From: Gammaproteobacteria bacterium | GTDB lineage: Bacteria > Pseudomonadota > Gammaproteobacteria > PS1 > Pseudothioglobaceae | Direction: 5' to 3' | Length of the DNA stretch: 53,877 bases | Assembly (NCBI GenBank): GCA_008080915.1 | Contig: VMDI01000041.1 | Location: 1 to 53,877 of the forward strand | Shown here: positions 5,885 through 16,834 of the stretch, piece after piece | Numbering within the stretch: position 1 is the first letter of the stretch | How the letters are laid out: each line of letters begins with the position of its first letter | Position numbers and translations under genes: made by a program | The notes under the pieces: generated by a model | Database searches by the model: none | The model's input: only the letters and a program-made list of their open reading frames with translations | What the model was told of the DNA's origin: nothing

Positions 5885-7720
5885 ATGTTAATTAGTTCTA
5901 TTAAGAAAAAATCCACAGGGTTTGTCGCTTATTTCATTGTTGGATTAATCGCGCTTACATTTATCGTTACTGCACTCTATGGTATTGACTTTATGGGCTC
6001 TGGACAGACAGTGGCTAAGGTTGGTGATAAAGAGATATCAAAAACAGAATTTTTAAAAAATTTTGTACCTCAACAAAGAAACCTCCAGCAGCAACTTGGA
6101 GCAGAATACAGTACTGATATTGAAAATATTCTTAAACAAACGGTGATTGATCAAATGGTGAATTCACAAATTCTTTTTCAATATGCCCAGAATCATGGCT
6201 ATGTGACAACCCCAAAGGAAGTTCAGACTAATATCGCAAAAAATGAGGTCTTCTATAGAGATGGTAAATTTGATGTTGATCAATACAAAAAAATATTGAG
6301 GTTGAATGGATATTCAGTTCAAGAATATGAAGCTTCTCAGTTCCAACAACTTACCCAAGAACAACTCAGGTCAAACATCGAAAAATCGGCTTTTGTCACG
6401 GATTTTGAAAGAAAAAACGTAACTAGCCTTCTGAACCAAGAGAGAAAATTTGACTACCTAGAAATACCTGTTAAGGATTTTTCTGATCAAGTAAGTATCA
6501 CTGATTCAATGCTTAAAGACTATTTTGATAAAAACCAAGATAGGTTCATAAAACCTATGAAAGTGAGCGTTGATTTTGTAGAACTAAATCTTGATGAAGT
6601 TACAAAAAGTATTTCGCCATCAGATGATGATCTAGCAATATTATATGATGAGGAAAAAAATAGATTTTCGACTGATGAAGAGAGAAAAGCACAACACATA
6701 TTGGTTGAAAACAAAGTCACAGCTGATCAAGTGATAAGCTTAATTAACGAGGGTAAATCTTTTGAAGATTTAGCTAAAGAATATTCAATTGATACCGGTT
6801 CTAAAGATTCTGGAGGTGATCTAGGATTCTTTGGTATTGGTGTTATGGTGCCTGAATTTGAAACTGCTGTTTTTGCTATGAAGGAGGGAGAAGTAAGTGC
6901 GCCAATTAAGTCTGAATTCGGATTCCATGTTATTAAATTAAACAAAATTAAAGAGTCATCATTAAAGTCTTTTGATGAGGTTAAAGAGCAATTAGTTAAG
7001 ATCTATCAAAAGAATCAAGGGCAAAAAATGATATATGACCTGAGTGATGAGATGACAAACCTCGCTTATGAAGGCTCATTGGAGGAACTTGCTGAGAAGA
7101 TGAATTTAAAGCTTCAAACATCTGAACTTTTCTCTAAAACATCAAAATCGCCCAATAAGAAAATGATTAATGCTGCATTCTCTGATCCTGTCTTAAATCG
7201 CGGTGAAAATTCAGAGCCTATTGATCTAGGTGACGATAAGTTAGTTGTTCTTAGACTCAACAATCTCGAAAAATCTCGTAATTTGAATTTCGATGAGGTC
7301 AAGATTCAGGTTGAGGGTATTGTTAAAACTCAAGAGTCTAAAAAGTTGGCTGATAAATTAACTGATGAAATCATTACTTTAATTAGTGACAACCAAAAAA
7401 CAGATGAAATTCTGAAGAAAAATAACCTTAAGTGGACTTCAGTAGAGTGGACAAAGAGAGATAATCAGAAAGTCGATCCGAGCGCCATTGATCTTGCCTT
7501 TAAGGCACCAAAGCCAAATTCTAAACCCGGAATTAGTCTGAGTAAGAATTTAGGATCAAAGAATATGATAGTCCGTGTTAATGCGCTAAAGACTTCAGAC
7601 GAAAGTGCTGGAAATGTCGATAGACTCCTGAATACTTATGAGACTGATGAATTCTACCTGGCTACTTTGAAAGAGCTAAAAAAAGAAGCTAATATTGAGA
7701 TCTATCGCGATCGTTTATAG
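5885..7720 (+). CDS. ppiD: Periplasmic folding chaperone / peptidyl-prolyl isomerase PpiD
   Basis: The protein has 611 residues, close to the E. coli PpiD length. It has a short basic N-terminus, one membrane anchor (about residues 13-35), a SurA-N-like chaperone region, and one parvulin domain (about residues 265-355, with AQHILV at its start, GGDLGFFG in the middle and FGFHVIKL at its end). PpiD is an inner-membrane-anchored periplasmic chaperone that assists proteins leaving the Sec translocon. The start is an ATG without an obvious adjacent ribosome site (GGGAG lies about 18 bp upstream). The gene ends 6 bp inside the convergent fabI. Confidence 0.9.
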   Translation: MLISSIKKKSTGFVAYFIVGLIALTFIVTALYGIDFMGSGQTVAKVGDKEISKTEFLKNFVPQQRNLQQQLGAEYSTDIENILKQTVIDQMVNSQILFQYAQNHGYVTTPKEVQTNIAKNEVFYRDGKFDVDQYKKILRLNGYSVQEYEASQFQQLTQEQLRSNIEKSAFVTDFERKNVTSLLNQERKFDYLEIPVKDFSDQVSITDSMLKDYFDKNQDRFIKPMKVSVDFVELNLDEVTKSISPSDDDLAILYDEEKNRFSTDEERKAQHILVENKVTADQVISLINEGKSFEDLAKEYSIDTGSKDSGGDLGFFGIGVMVPEFETAVFAMKEGEVSAPIKSEFGFHVIKLNKIKESSLKSFDEVKEQLVKIYQKNQGQKMIYDLSDEMTNLAYEGSLEELAEKMNLKLQTSELFSKTSKSPNKKMINAAFSDPVLNRGENSEPIDLGDDKLVVLRLNNLEKSRNLNFDEVKIQVEGIVKTQESKKLADKLTDEIITLISDNQKTDEILKKNNLKWTSVEWTKRDNQKVDPSAIDLAFKAPKPNSKPGISLSKNLGSKNMIVRVNALKTSDESAGNVDRLLNTYETDEFYLATLKELKKEANIEIYRDRL

Positions 7721-8500
7721 GTCTGGACCCTTATCGTAAAAACTATAACCTGAATCTACATAAGTAACTTCACCAGTAATGCCTGAGGCTAAGTCAGAAC
7801 ATAAGAATGCAGCTGTATTACCAACCTCTTCAATAGTTACTGTTCGTTTAAGGGCAGAACTATCAGCAGCATAATCAAGTAGTTTTCCAAAATCTTTAAT
7901 TCCACTTGCAGCAAGTGTTTTAATTGGACCTGCTGATACAGCATTTACTCGAATACCTTTCTCTGGGCCCATTGCCGCAGCCATGTATCTAACATTTGCT
8001 TCCAATGATGCCTTAGCCACACCCATTACGTTGTAATTTGGAATGGCACGGATAGCCCCTAAGTAACTTAAAGTTAGAAGCGCACCATTTTCATTGAGCA
8101 TAGGTCTTGCTGCTTTTGCAAGAGCGGTAAAGCTGTATGAGCTGATTTCATGCGCTTGCGCAAATTTTTCTCGCTCAGTCACGTCAACATAGTCGCCTTC
8201 TAATTGGGATCTGTCAGCAAAAGCCACAGAATGGACAAGAATATCAAAGTTATCCCAGTGTTTTTTGAGATCTACGAAAGTGTTATTAATGTTTTCATCT
8301 GTTGATACATCACATTCGATGACAATATTTGAATTACAAACTTCAGCACATTTTTCAACTCGAGATTTCAATTTTTCAGTTTGGTAAGTTAGGGCAATTT
8401 CACAGCCTTGTTTAGCCATTGCTTCCGCAATACCCCATGCGATAGATCTGTTTGAAGCAACCCCAATAATTAAGGCCCTTTTACCTGCTAAAAAACCCAT
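7715..8500 (-). CDS. fabI: Enoyl-[acyl-carrier-protein] reductase (NADH)
   Basis: The protein has 261 residues and catalyses the last reduction of each fatty-acid elongation cycle. It begins [20 protein letters not shown] with the FabI-type GxxxxxSI nucleotide loop. The catalytic residues Tyr146, Tyr156 and Lys163 (NYNVMGVAK) fall at the same positions as in E. coli FabI. I take the ATG at 8500, preceded by GGAGG 5 bp upstream; the reading frame stays open for 168 bp further, but that extension has no family similarity and overlaps the divergent lipoprotein gene. It is convergent with ppiD. Confidence 0.95.
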   Translation of the reverse strand: MGFLAGKRALIIGVASNRSIAWGIAEAMAKQGCEIALTYQTEKLKSRVEKCAEVCNSNIVIECDVSTDENINNTFVDLKKHWDNFDILVHSVAFADRSQLEGDYVDVTEREKFAQAHEISSYSFTALAKAARPMLNENGALLTLSYLGAIRAIPNYNVMGVAKASLEANVRYMAAAMGPEKGIRVNAVSAGPIKTLAASGIKDFGKLLDYAADSSALKRTVTIEEVGNTAAFLCSDLASGITGEVTYVDSGYSFYDKGPDL

Positions 8501-8524
8501 GAAACCTCCGAAATATCTATAATT

Positions 8525-10618
8525 ATGTTGATGTCCAATTATAAACACATTATCTGGATTTTTATCTTTTTGTTGGGCGGTTGTTCTAAACCATGGAATA
8601 GTCCTTATCCTGCTGAAGAAAGGTTTAATAATACGGTTTATAGTTCTTTTGCAGATCGACCAAAACATTTAGATCCGGCAAGGTCATATTCCGCTAATGA
8701 GTGGATTTTTATCCAATCGGTTTATGAGACTCCACTCCAATATCATTATCTTAAGAGACCTTATGAATTAATCCCAGGAGTGCTTGAGGAAATGCCTCAA
8801 GTGGTTTATCTTTCATCAGATGGTTCCATTCTTGATAAATCTCAAAGAAGCGAGGCAAAATTTACGGAATATCGTTTAAAAATTAAACAGGGAATTCGTT
8901 ATCAGGACCACCCCGCTTTTGTTGAAGACAACTATAAGCTATCAGAGAAGCAATTAAATAATATCTCTGACTTAAGAGATTTTAAAAAGACAGATAGTCG
9001 TGAACTGACTGCCAATGATTTTGTATATCAGATAAAGCGTCTAGCAAATCCAAGACTTAGTTCACCTATATTTAGCTTGATGAGCGAATATATTGTTGGT
9101 CTCAATAAGTTAAATAAACAGTTAAAGGATGTTCCCAAAGATCTCCCATTAAATCTTAACAACTATGAATTAGAGGGCGCTAAAGCAACTTCTAGATATG
9201 ATTACACTATCAAAATAAATGGGATAAATGAGCAATTTATGTTCTGGCTTGCTATGCCATTTTTTGCGCCTGTGCCTTCAGAAGCTGATGTCTTTTATGC
9301 CCAAGATGGGTTAATTAAAAAAAATATCATTATGGATTGGTATCCAGTAGGCACTGGCCCCTATATGTTGACAGTTAACAATCCAAACAAAGAAATGATT
9401 CTAGATAGGAATCCAAATTTTCATGGAGAGCTATATCCAAATTCGGGAGAGGTGAGCGATGATAAGAACAACCTTCTTGTTGATTCTGGAAGAGAATTGC
9501 CATTTGTTGATCGTATTCATTTTATGCTTGAGAAGGAATCGACGCCATATTGGCAGAAATTTATACAAGGTTATTATGATCGATCAGGTATAGCTAGTGA
9601 TAATTTTGATCAGGCTATACAGGTTATTGGCAAAGGTCAAACTGAACTTTCAGATTATATGAAGGACAAGAATATCAGATTAATTACAAGTGATAGTACT
9701 AGCGTTTACTACACTGCATTTAATATGAGGGATTCGATAGTAGGTGGATATAGTGAAGAAAAACAGAAACTTAGACAAGCAATCTCTATAGCCATTAACG
9801 AAGAAGAATATATTTCCATTTTTAGAAATGGTAGAGGATCTCCTGCACACGGTCCCATCCCCCCAGGAATTTTTGGAAATAAAAATGATTTCAATCCTTA
9901 TGTCTATGAAATGATTGATGGAAGTGTAGTCAGAAAATCTATCGAGCAAGCAAATCAATTAATGAATGAAGCTGGCTATCCTGGAGGTATAGACACTTCA
10001 ACAGGTAAACCATTGGTACTTTATTTTGATACTACTGCAAGTAGTGCAGATGACCAGCCAAGGCTTGATTGGATTAGAAAACAATTCAAAAAAATTGGTA
10101 TTCAATTAGTGGTTAGACCAACCAATTACAATAGACTGCAAGAGAAAATGAGAAAGGGACAAATCCAGATATTTGAGTTAGGTTGGAATGCGGACTACCC
10201 AGATCCTGAAAACTTTCTTTTTCTATTGTATGGAAAGAATTCCAAGGTCGAATCAGGCGGTGAAAATGGATCGAACTATCAAAACAGTGAATTTGATCAA
10301 CTGTTTGATCAAATGAAGAATATGCCAAACACCTCTGAGCGTCAAAAGGTGATAGATCAGATGGTGGAAATCCTAAGGAAAGACTCACCTTGGATATGGG
10401 GTTTCATCCCTAAATCTTATGGGCTGTATCATGAATGGCTTCAGAATGCAAAACCTAATGCAATGGCAAGAAATACATTAAAGTACCTTAAAATTAATCC
10501 AGAATTAAGAGATGCCTATAGACAAAGAAATAATGAATTTGTTTGGTGGCCAATTCTCATTGTCATTGTTGGAATTTTCTTTGTAGTAAGAAGGTTAGCT
10601 GGACGCTCAGCTAAATGA
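8525..10618 (+). CDS. Oligopeptide-type ABC transporter solute-binding lipoprotein (SBP_bac_5) with C-terminal membrane segment
   Basis: The protein has 697 residues. A signal peptide ending in LLGGC (Cys20) marks a lipoprotein. The body is a family-5 (OppA/DppA-like) solute-binding protein: an early LDPA segment, [12 protein letters not shown] near residue 277, and [18 protein letters not shown] near residue 554. Unusually, a hydrophobic segment ([15 protein letters not shown]) followed by RRLAGRSAK closes the protein, predicting a second, C-terminal anchor. No permease or ATPase gene is adjacent. Start ATG 8525 or 8531. It runs straight into the SOUL gene with a 4-bp overlap. Confidence 0.85.
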   Translation: MLMSNYKHIIWIFIFLLGGCSKPWNSPYPAEERFNNTVYSSFADRPKHLDPARSYSANEWIFIQSVYETPLQYHYLKRPYELIPGVLEEMPQVVYLSSDGSILDKSQRSEAKFTEYRLKIKQGIRYQDHPAFVEDNYKLSEKQLNNISDLRDFKKTDSRELTANDFVYQIKRLANPRLSSPIFSLMSEYIVGLNKLNKQLKDVPKDLPLNLNNYELEGAKATSRYDYTIKINGINEQFMFWLAMPFFAPVPSEADVFYAQDGLIKKNIIMDWYPVGTGPYMLTVNNPNKEMILDRNPNFHGELYPNSGEVSDDKNNLLVDSGRELPFVDRIHFMLEKESTPYWQKFIQGYYDRSGIASDNFDQAIQVIGKGQTELSDYMKDKNIRLITSDSTSVYYTAFNMRDSIVGGYSEEKQKLRQAISIAINEEEYISIFRNGRGSPAHGPIPPGIFGNKNDFNPYVYEMIDGSVVRKSIEQANQLMNEAGYPGGIDTSTGKPLVLYFDTTASSADDQPRLDWIRKQFKKIGIQLVVRPTNYNRLQEKMRKGQIQIFELGWNADYPDPENFLFLLYGKNSKVESGGENGSNYQNSEFDQLFDQMKNMPNTSERQKVIDQMVEILRKDSPWIWGFIPKSYGLYHEWLQNAKPNAMARNTLKYLKINPELRDAYRQRNNEFVWWPILIVIVGIFFVVRRLAGRSAK

Positions 10619-11232
10619 AAATTTTGGCATCTGTAATAGTTTTAACCTTTGTTGGTTTTTTAATAGGTTCAGAAGTGATAAATAATGTCGAACAACCCAA
10701 ATACGAAGTTCTAAGTCAAAAGAACAATATCGAAATTAGACAATATGAACCCAACCTAATTGCTGAAGTTAAAAAAGCTGGCAACCGAAAAGAAGCAATT
10801 AGTGCTGGATTTAAAGACCTGGCTGATTTTATTTTTGGTAATAATAAGTCCTCAGACAAAATTTCAATGACCGCGCCTGTTCAGCAGTCAGCTGGTGAAA
10901 GTATTTCAATGACAGCACCTGTTCAACAATTAAAACAGAATGATGAATGGTTAATTAGTTTTGTAATGCCATCCAAGTATCAAAAGAACAACTTACCCTT
11001 GCCCAATAATCCTAATGTAAAAATTATTGAAATTCCTTCTAAGAAATATGCAGCGATTGTTTTTTCAGGAACAAACTCTAATGAGAATGTATATAAACAC
11101 GAAAAGGAATTAGTGAAATTTATAAAAGAAAATTCACTGATTGCAATTGGTGTTTCAAAATATGCATTTTATAACCATCCATTAACTCTTCCATTTATGA
11201 GAAGAAATGAAGTGTTAATAGAAATTAAGTAA
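10615..11232 (+). CDS. SOUL-family heme-binding protein
   Basis: The protein has 205 residues. A hydrophobic N-terminal segment (residues 3-20) acts as a signal or anchor. The mature part shows SOUL features: YEVLSQKNNIEIRQYEPNLI (about residues 30-49), FIFGNN, ISMTAPV, and a C-terminal YNHPLTLPFMRRNEVLIEI. The ISMTAPVQQ block occurs twice in tandem (about residues 82-90 and 96-104), a duplication seen in other bacterial members. SOUL proteins bind heme in animals and plants; the bacterial role is unclear. It sits between the solute-binding lipoprotein (4-bp overlap) and lspA (adjacent stop/start). Confidence 0.87.
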   Translation: MKILASVIVLTFVGFLIGSEVINNVEQPKYEVLSQKNNIEIRQYEPNLIAEVKKAGNRKEAISAGFKDLADFIFGNNKSSDKISMTAPVQQSAGESISMTAPVQQLKQNDEWLISFVMPSKYQKNNLPLPNNPNVKIIEIPSKKYAAIVFSGTNSNENVYKHEKELVKFIKENSLIAIGVSKYAFYNHPLTLPFMRRNEVLIEIK

Positions 11233-11697
11233 ATGCAGTACCGTATCTATTATTTTTTGGTGTTCATTCTCGTACTCTTAGATCTTGAGTCTAAGATTCT
11301 TATTCAGAGAATGATGACTCTTGGAGAATCTATACAACTTTTGCCTTTTCTTAATTTTACCTATGTACATAATTATGGAGTCGCATTCAGTTTTTTTGCA
11401 GACATGGGAGGATCACAGGTATTACCGCTTATCATCTTATCAATTTCTATAACTATTTATCTGGTTTATTTATTCTTTCAAACTCCAACCAATGAAGTCA
11501 AAAAACTTTTTAGTTTGACCTTTATCATTGCCGGCGCTCTGGGAAACATTATTGATCGGGTTTATTTAGGTTATGTAGTTGATTTTATTGATGTTTTTTA
11601 TGGGTCGTTCCATTGGCCAGTATTTAATCTTGCTGATAGTTTTATAACACTAGGAGCTATTGGTTATCTTTTATTTACCCTTAAAGAAGATGCCTGA
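11233..11697 (+). CDS. lspA: Lipoprotein signal peptidase (signal peptidase II)
   Basis: The protein has 154 residues and four membrane segments. The two catalytic aspartates are visible: Asp117 in GYVVDFIDVF and Asp135 in FNLADSFI, preceded by the GALGNIIDR block. LspA cleaves prolipoproteins at the lipobox cysteine in the inner membrane. It follows the SOUL gene immediately, and the next gene starts within its last codons. Here lspA is next to thiO rather than ileS. Confidence 0.93.
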   Translation: MQYRIYYFLVFILVLLDLESKILIQRMMTLGESIQLLPFLNFTYVHNYGVAFSFFADMGGSQVLPLIILSISITIYLVYLFFQTPTNEVKKLFSLTFIIAGALGNIIDRVYLGYVVDFIDVFYGSFHWPVFNLADSFITLGAIGYLLFTLKEDA

Positions 11698-12670
11698 TTG
11701 TATAGTTATTGGAGGGGGAGTTATCGGTATGATGACTGCGAGAGAATTAACCCTCAAAGGCTTAGAGGTTACACTATTAGAAAAAGGCACTTGTGGCAAA
11801 GAGTCTTCTTGGGCTGGCGGAGGCATTATTAGTCCATTGTATCCCTGGGAATATTCCGATGAGGTCAACAGTTTTTCATTTGCATCACAAGAGGTATATG
11901 AAGGTCTATGTCATGAGTTGCTGGATTCAACTGGAATTGACCCAGAGTTTTATCGATGCGGTCTATTAATGCTTGATCAATTTGAGCAAGATAATGCTAA
12001 AACTTGGCTAAAGAAGTATCAAGTTTCATATCAAGATATAGATGATAAAGCTTTATTTGAAAATATTGCTCAGATAAGAAATCCTCGATTAGTTAAAGCA
12101 TTAAAAAAAGATATTGAAATTCGGGGTGTGAAAGTCATAGAGAATGCCAATGTCAGTGATTTACTTATAGATGCTGATGCAATAAAGGGCGTTAAATACA
12201 ATGAAGTAAGTTTGCATTCTGAAAATGTGGTTCTTTCTGCAGGAGCATGGAGCGGTGAATTTGCACAAACCCCAAAAGAAGTTTTCCCGATGAAGGGACA
12301 AATGATTGTAATTCAAGCTAAACCAAAAGAGGTAGAACATATTATCCTAGGTGAAGGTAGATATATCATTCCAAGACTAGATGGAAATGTTGTGGTGGGT
12401 TCAACAATGCAAGAGGTAGGTTTTGATCGTTCTACTGAAGATATTATTCGCGATGAGTTGTATGATTTTGCAATCAAGTATCAACCTCAACTCAGTAAGT
12501 ATCCAGTCAAATACCATTGGTCAGGATTTAGGCCAGCAACAAGAGATAATGAGGTCATTGTTCAGAAAAGCGATGAAATTGAAGGTCTATACTTTAATAC
12601 CGGTCATTTTAGAAATGGACTAAATATGGCCCCAGCGTGCGCAAAAAAAATTGCTAATTTAATTCAATGA
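11690..12670 (+). CDS. thiO: FAD-dependent glycine oxidase ThiO-like
   Basis: The protein has 326 residues from ATG 11690, which overlaps the end of lspA by 8 bp and has AAAGAAG just upstream. The frame is open 30 bp further, but the Rossmann strand (CIVIGGGVIGMMTAREL) begins right after this ATG. SSWAGGGIISPLYPW, FPMKGQMI, a late GSTMQEVGFD and FNTGHFRNGLNMAP match ThiO/D-amino-acid oxidases (DAO family). ThiO makes dehydroglycine for thiazole synthesis. No other thiamine gene is nearby, so a general D-amino-acid or glycine oxidase is an alternative. Confidence 0.82.
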   Translation: MPDCIVIGGGVIGMMTARELTLKGLEVTLLEKGTCGKESSWAGGGIISPLYPWEYSDEVNSFSFASQEVYEGLCHELLDSTGIDPEFYRCGLLMLDQFEQDNAKTWLKKYQVSYQDIDDKALFENIAQIRNPRLVKALKKDIEIRGVKVIENANVSDLLIDADAIKGVKYNEVSLHSENVVLSAGAWSGEFAQTPKEVFPMKGQMIVIQAKPKEVEHIILGEGRYIIPRLDGNVVVGSTMQEVGFDRSTEDIIRDELYDFAIKYQPQLSKYPVKYHWSGFRPATRDNEVIVQKSDEIEGLYFNTGHFRNGLNMAPACAKKIANLIQ

Positions 12671-13218
12671 AATTTTATCTCTTAATCGCATTTTTATTAA
12701 GCTTAAATAGTCAAGCAAAGTTATTTAAGATTTCTGAGAGTGGAGAGCTTCTCAAGGAAAACTCAAAAGAGTGGTCATGCGTTCTTGATCAATCTACTAA
12801 TTTAATATGGGAGGTTAAATCAAATTTACCAGGATTGAGATTTAAGGATAACACTTACACTTGGTTTGATCAAAAAACAGGTGTTGAAAATGGTGAATTT
12901 TCAAAGAATTGCAATTGGCAAGACTCTTGTAATTCAAAGAAATATATAGCTAAACTCAAAGAAAGGAATGTTTGTAACCAGAATAATTGGAGACTGCCTA
13001 CAGAGAAAGAGCTTAACTCATTAATCATTTATGGAGATGATGAACCACTCATTAATTCTAGATTTTTCCCTAATACCAAAAAAGGACATTATTGGTCATC
13101 AACCTCGTTTTTAGAAAAACCGAATTTAGCAATTGATGTGCCTTTTTTTTATGGAGGAAGTCGTGGCAGCGATAAATCTTTTGATAGTTTTCTAAGAGCT
13201 GTGAGTGATGCAAATTAG
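12667..13218 (+). CDS. Exported DUF1566 (Lcl C-terminal-like) domain protein
   Basis: The protein has 183 residues with an N-terminal signal peptide (about residues 1-17, ending SQAK). It shows the DUF1566 signature: DQSTNLIWEVK (about residues 40-50), then NNWRLPTEKELNSLI (about 110-124) and HYWSSTSFLE (about 140-149). The domain has a C-type-lectin-like fold and occurs in secreted or outer-surface proteins; no enzymatic activity is known. Five cysteines may form disulfides in the periplasm. The start overlaps thiO by 4 bp (ATGA), and the stop overlaps the recJ start. Confidence 0.75.
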   Translation: MKFYLLIAFLLSLNSQAKLFKISESGELLKENSKEWSCVLDQSTNLIWEVKSNLPGLRFKDNTYTWFDQKTGVENGEFSKNCNWQDSCNSKKYIAKLKERNVCNQNNWRLPTEKELNSLIIYGDDEPLINSRFFPNTKKGHYWSSTSFLEKPNLAIDVPFFYGGSRGSDKSFDSFLRAVSDAN

Positions 13219-14911
13219 AGACATTAACGAGCACCTGCTTGACTCCTATTCTGATGATATTCCATCCTTTATCAAAAGAATACTTGCGGCAAGAAATGTT
13301 AGCGAAACTCGTTTAGATTTAACTTTATCCAAATTGCTTCACCCAAAATTTACAGATTTGGAAAAAGCCATCTTGCTTTTAGAAGATTGCTTAATTAATG
13401 ATAAAAAAATTCTCATTGTTGGTGACTTTGACTGTGATGGAGCTACAGCAAGTGCAGTTGCAATGAAATCATTAAGAATGATGGGGTGTAAATTTGTTGA
13501 TTTTTTAGTTCCCAATCGTTTTGAACATGGATACGGTTTAAGTAAAGAGATAGTTAAGTTGGCAAAAGAAGAAAAAGAACCTGACTTAATTATTACTGTT
13601 GACAACGGTATAGCAAGTAATGAAGGAGTAGAGTTTGCAAAATCTTTGGATATTTCAGTAATCATTACTGACCATCACCTTCCACCAGATGATCTTCCTA
13701 AGGCTGATGCAATCATTAATCCAAATCTTAAAGACTGTGATTTTGATTCAAAAAATCTGGCTGGCGTAGGAGTTAGTTTCTATCTGTTTTCTGCCTTAAG
13801 AACCCATTTAATTAATCAAAATTATTTTGAAAAAAACAATATTGAAGTACCTGATTTAAGAAATCTTCTGGATTTGGTTGCATTAGGCACTATTGCTGAT
13901 GTTGTAAAACTTGATCAGAATAATCGAATATTGATTTCAGAAGGATTAAAGAATATTAGGCAGAATAACTGCTCTCCTGGAATAAAAGCGCTTATCGAAA
14001 TTTCAAATAGAAAACAAGCAGAACTAACTGCTCAAGATATTGGTTTTTCAATTGCTCCAAAATTAAATGCTGCGGGAAGGTTAAGTGATATATCAATTGG
14101 CATTAAATGTTTAATGACCCATGATTTGGGGTCGGCAAGAAGATTTGCAAGTGAATTAGAGTCTTACAATAAAAAAAGGCGTGAAACTCAAGATCAAATG
14201 CAAAATGAAGCGTTACAAATAGTAGAAAAATTTGAAGGTGATGAGCATTTTGCAGTTTGTCTTTACGAACCAAATTGGCATGAAGGAATCGTTGGAATTG
14301 TAGCTGGAAAAATTAAGGAAAAATTACAATGTCCTGTTGCTGTATTTGCCAAGGCACAAGATAATTTAAAAGGCTCGATTAGATCAATTCCCAGTGTCCA
14401 TATCAAAGATTTACTAGATCTGATTGATCAAAAAAATCCTGGAGTGATTGATAAATTTGGTGGACATGCAATGGCTGCAGGATTAACCATCAAGGAAGAG
14501 AATTTTGAAAAATTTCAAGAACTTTTTGCAAGTTTTATTCAAAGTCATTTAGATAATAAAAAACCTGCTGTTGAGCTTATGACAGATGGCGATTTAGAAG
14601 AGTATGAAATGAGCTTATCAAATGCATTACTTCTAGAATCTTATGCACCTTGGGGTCAGGGCTTTGAAGAACCTATTTTCAAGGGTTTATTTGAAATTCT
14701 TGACCAAAAGATAGTTGGTGAGAAACATTTAAAATGTAGTTTGAGACTTAAAGGTGGCAGTTTAGTATTCCAATCAATTGCATTCTTTCAAAATAGGTGC
14801 AGTACTAAATTTGCTGAAATTGCTTATAAATTGTCAATAAATCGCTTCAGAGGACAAAAAGAATTGCAGCTTATGATTGAGCAAATTCAGCCACTCGAGA
14901 AGGTAAAATAG
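13208..14911 (+). CDS. recJ: Single-stranded-DNA-specific exonuclease RecJ
   Basis: The protein has 567 residues. The DHH phosphoesterase motifs appear in order: VGDFDCDGATASA, TVDNGIAS, ITDHHLPPDD (about residue 155) and LVALGTIADVV; the DHHA1 part has KFGGHAMAAGL, and an OB-like C-terminal domain follows. RecJ is a 5'-3' exonuclease on single-stranded DNA in recombination and mismatch repair. A GTG one codon upstream (13205) is possible. The start lies inside the end of the DUF1566 gene. Confidence 0.95.
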   Translation: MQIRDINEHLLDSYSDDIPSFIKRILAARNVSETRLDLTLSKLLHPKFTDLEKAILLLEDCLINDKKILIVGDFDCDGATASAVAMKSLRMMGCKFVDFLVPNRFEHGYGLSKEIVKLAKEEKEPDLIITVDNGIASNEGVEFAKSLDISVIITDHHLPPDDLPKADAIINPNLKDCDFDSKNLAGVGVSFYLFSALRTHLINQNYFEKNNIEVPDLRNLLDLVALGTIADVVKLDQNNRILISEGLKNIRQNNCSPGIKALIEISNRKQAELTAQDIGFSIAPKLNAAGRLSDISIGIKCLMTHDLGSARRFASELESYNKKRRETQDQMQNEALQIVEKFEGDEHFAVCLYEPNWHEGIVGIVAGKIKEKLQCPVAVFAKAQDNLKGSIRSIPSVHIKDLLDLIDQKNPGVIDKFGGHAMAAGLTIKEENFEKFQELFASFIQSHLDNKKPAVELMTDGDLEEYEMSLSNALLLESYAPWGQGFEEPIFKGLFEILDQKIVGEKHLKCSLRLKGGSLVFQSIAFFQNRCSTKFAEIAYKLSINRFRGQKELQLMIEQIQPLEKVK

Positions 14912-14936
14912 CACTTTTTTATTTTTTTAAACAATA

Positions 14937-16829
14937 GTGATAGAGATTACTTTACCCGACGGATCGATTAGAGAATTTGATAATCCAGTAACAGTTATGG
15001 ATGTTGCTAAATCAATTGGTTCAGGTCTTGCTAAAGCCACTTTAGCTGGTGAGGTTGATGGAAAGCTGGTAGACGCATCTCATGAAATCAATACAAATGC
15101 ATCACTTTCTATAGTTACCGATAAAGATGAAAAGGGCTTAGAGATTATTAGACACTCTACTGCACATTTAATGGCTCAAGCAACACAAATGCTTTACCCA
15201 GAAGCTCAAGTTACAATTGGACCTGTCATTGACGATGGCTTTTATTATGACTTCTCGTACAAAGATGGATTTACAGAATCTGATCTAGAAAAAATAGAAA
15301 AAAATATGTCGAAATTGGTTTCACAAAATTTAGCTGTGAAGCGTTTTGAGTTGTCAAGAGATGATGCAGTTGATTTCTTTAAGAATAAAGGTGAGTTTTA
15401 TAAAGCTGAAATAATAGAGTCTATTCCTCAAGATGAAATTCTTTCATTGTATGAACAAGGTGATTTTGTTGATCTTTGTAGAGGTCCACATGTGCCTTCC
15501 ACTGGAAAACTAAAAGCTTTCAAATTAATGAAATTAGCTGGCGCATATTGGCGCGGTGATAGCAATAATGAAATGCTACAGAGGGTATATGGAACTGCAT
15601 GGAGTAATAAACAGGATTTAGAAGAATATATTCATAGATTAGAGGAAGCTGAGAAAAGAGATCATAGAAAAATTGGAAAAAAACAAAACTTGTTTCATGT
15701 GCAAGAAGAGGCTCCAGGAATGGTGTTTTGGCATGAAAAGGGCTGGACTCTTTACCAAATTGTTGAACAATATATGAGATCTATTTTTAGATCAAATGAT
15801 TACAAAGAAGTTCATACGCCTCAGTTAATAGATAGATCACTTTGGGAAAAGTCAGGCCATTGGGATAAATTTGGTGATGCAATGTTCACAACTAATAGTG
15901 AGAACAGAGACTATGCCATTAAGCCTATGAATTGTCCTGCGCATATTCAAATATATAAACAAGGCCTTAAGTCTTATAGAGATTTACCAATTAGGCTTGC
16001 AGAATTTGGCTCATGCCATAGAAATGAACCTTCAGGTACTTTACATGGAATTATGCGCGTCAGAAACTTTACTCAAGACGATGGGCATATTTTTTGCACT
16101 GATGAGCAAGTTCAATCTGAGGTATCGAATTTTATTGACCTAACCTATGATGTATACAAACACTTCGGTTTTGAAAATGTAGACATTAAGCTTTCCACTA
16201 GACCTGAAAAAAGAGTGGGTTCAGATGAGGTTTGGGATAGAGCAGAAAAAGCCCTCCAAGAGGCATTGGATAACAAAGGCATCCAGTGGGAACTCCAAGA
16301 AGGGGAAGGTGCCTTTTATGGACCAAAAATAGAATTTGTTCTTCGGGATTGTTTAAATAGAGAGTGGCAATGTGGAACTCTTCAAGTGGATTTTTCAATG
16401 CCTGAAAGACTTGAAGCTACCTATGTCGATGAAGAAGGCAATAAAAGAACACCTGTAATGCTTCATAGGGCTATTGTTGGTTCTTTAGAGCGATTTGTAG
16501 GCATATTAATTGAACACTATGAAGGTGCATTTCCATCATGGCTGGCTCCAATCCAAGGCATTATTTTAAATATTTCTGAAAAGCACCTTGAGTATGTCAA
16601 AAGAGTTGAAAAAGACTTAAAAGATAAGGGTTTAAGAATTATTTCGGACTTGCGTAATGAGAAGATAGGCTTTAAAATACGCGAGCATTCAATGCAACGC
16701 TATCCATTTATTCTGGTTGTTGGTGATCGGGAAATGGAATCCGATCAAATTTCAGTGAGAAGAAGAGGCGGAGAAGACGTAGGTTCTATGTCTGTTGATG
16801 CGTTTATAGAATTAATTAATAAGGAGTAA
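14937..16829 (+). CDS. thrS: Threonyl-tRNA synthetase
   Basis: The protein has 630 residues. An N-terminal TGS domain ([20 protein letters not shown]) is followed by the editing domain with [10 protein letters not shown] and [10 protein letters not shown], the class II catalytic core ([13 protein letters not shown] with the zinc cysteine, [33 protein letters not shown]) and an anticodon-binding domain. It charges tRNA-Thr in the cytoplasm. The start is GTG at 14937, fixed by the TGS strand that begins at once. There is no clear ribosome site in the 25-bp AT-rich gap after recJ. infC follows 2 bp downstream from its AUU start. Confidence 0.97.
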   Translation: MIEITLPDGSIREFDNPVTVMDVAKSIGSGLAKATLAGEVDGKLVDASHEINTNASLSIVTDKDEKGLEIIRHSTAHLMAQATQMLYPEAQVTIGPVIDDGFYYDFSYKDGFTESDLEKIEKNMSKLVSQNLAVKRFELSRDDAVDFFKNKGEFYKAEIIESIPQDEILSLYEQGDFVDLCRGPHVPSTGKLKAFKLMKLAGAYWRGDSNNEMLQRVYGTAWSNKQDLEEYIHRLEEAEKRDHRKIGKKQNLFHVQEEAPGMVFWHEKGWTLYQIVEQYMRSIFRSNDYKEVHTPQLIDRSLWEKSGHWDKFGDAMFTTNSENRDYAIKPMNCPAHIQIYKQGLKSYRDLPIRLAEFGSCHRNEPSGTLHGIMRVRNFTQDDGHIFCTDEQVQSEVSNFIDLTYDVYKHFGFENVDIKLSTRPEKRVGSDEVWDRAEKALQEALDNKGIQWELQEGEGAFYGPKIEFVLRDCLNREWQCGTLQVDFSMPERLEATYVDEEGNKRTPVMLHRAIVGSLERFVGILIEHYEGAFPSWLAPIQGIILNISEKHLEYVKRVEKDLKDKGLRIISDLRNEKIGFKIREHSMQRYPFILVVGDREMESDQISVRRRGGEDVGSMSVDAFIELINKE

Positions 16830-16834
16830 ATATT
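16821..16834 (+). promoter_or_regulatory. Ribosome site and AUU start codon of infC
   Basis: AAGGAG (16821-16826), overlapping the thrS stop, is followed by TAAAT and then ATT (16832-16834). No ATG is available, and the next usable codon, GTG at 16853, has no ribosome site. An AUU start read only when IF3 is scarce is the established autoregulation of infC in E. coli. Confidence 0.88.

Noticed and set aside
8501-8668. Upstream extension of the fabI frame by 56 codons
   Set aside because: A GGAGG site and the family N-terminus place the start at 8500, and the extension is antisense to the signal peptide region of the lipoprotein gene.
9680-9958. Minus-strand open frames inside the solute-binding protein gene
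   Set aside because: They are fully antisense to a well-supported gene, have no ribosome site and no family features.
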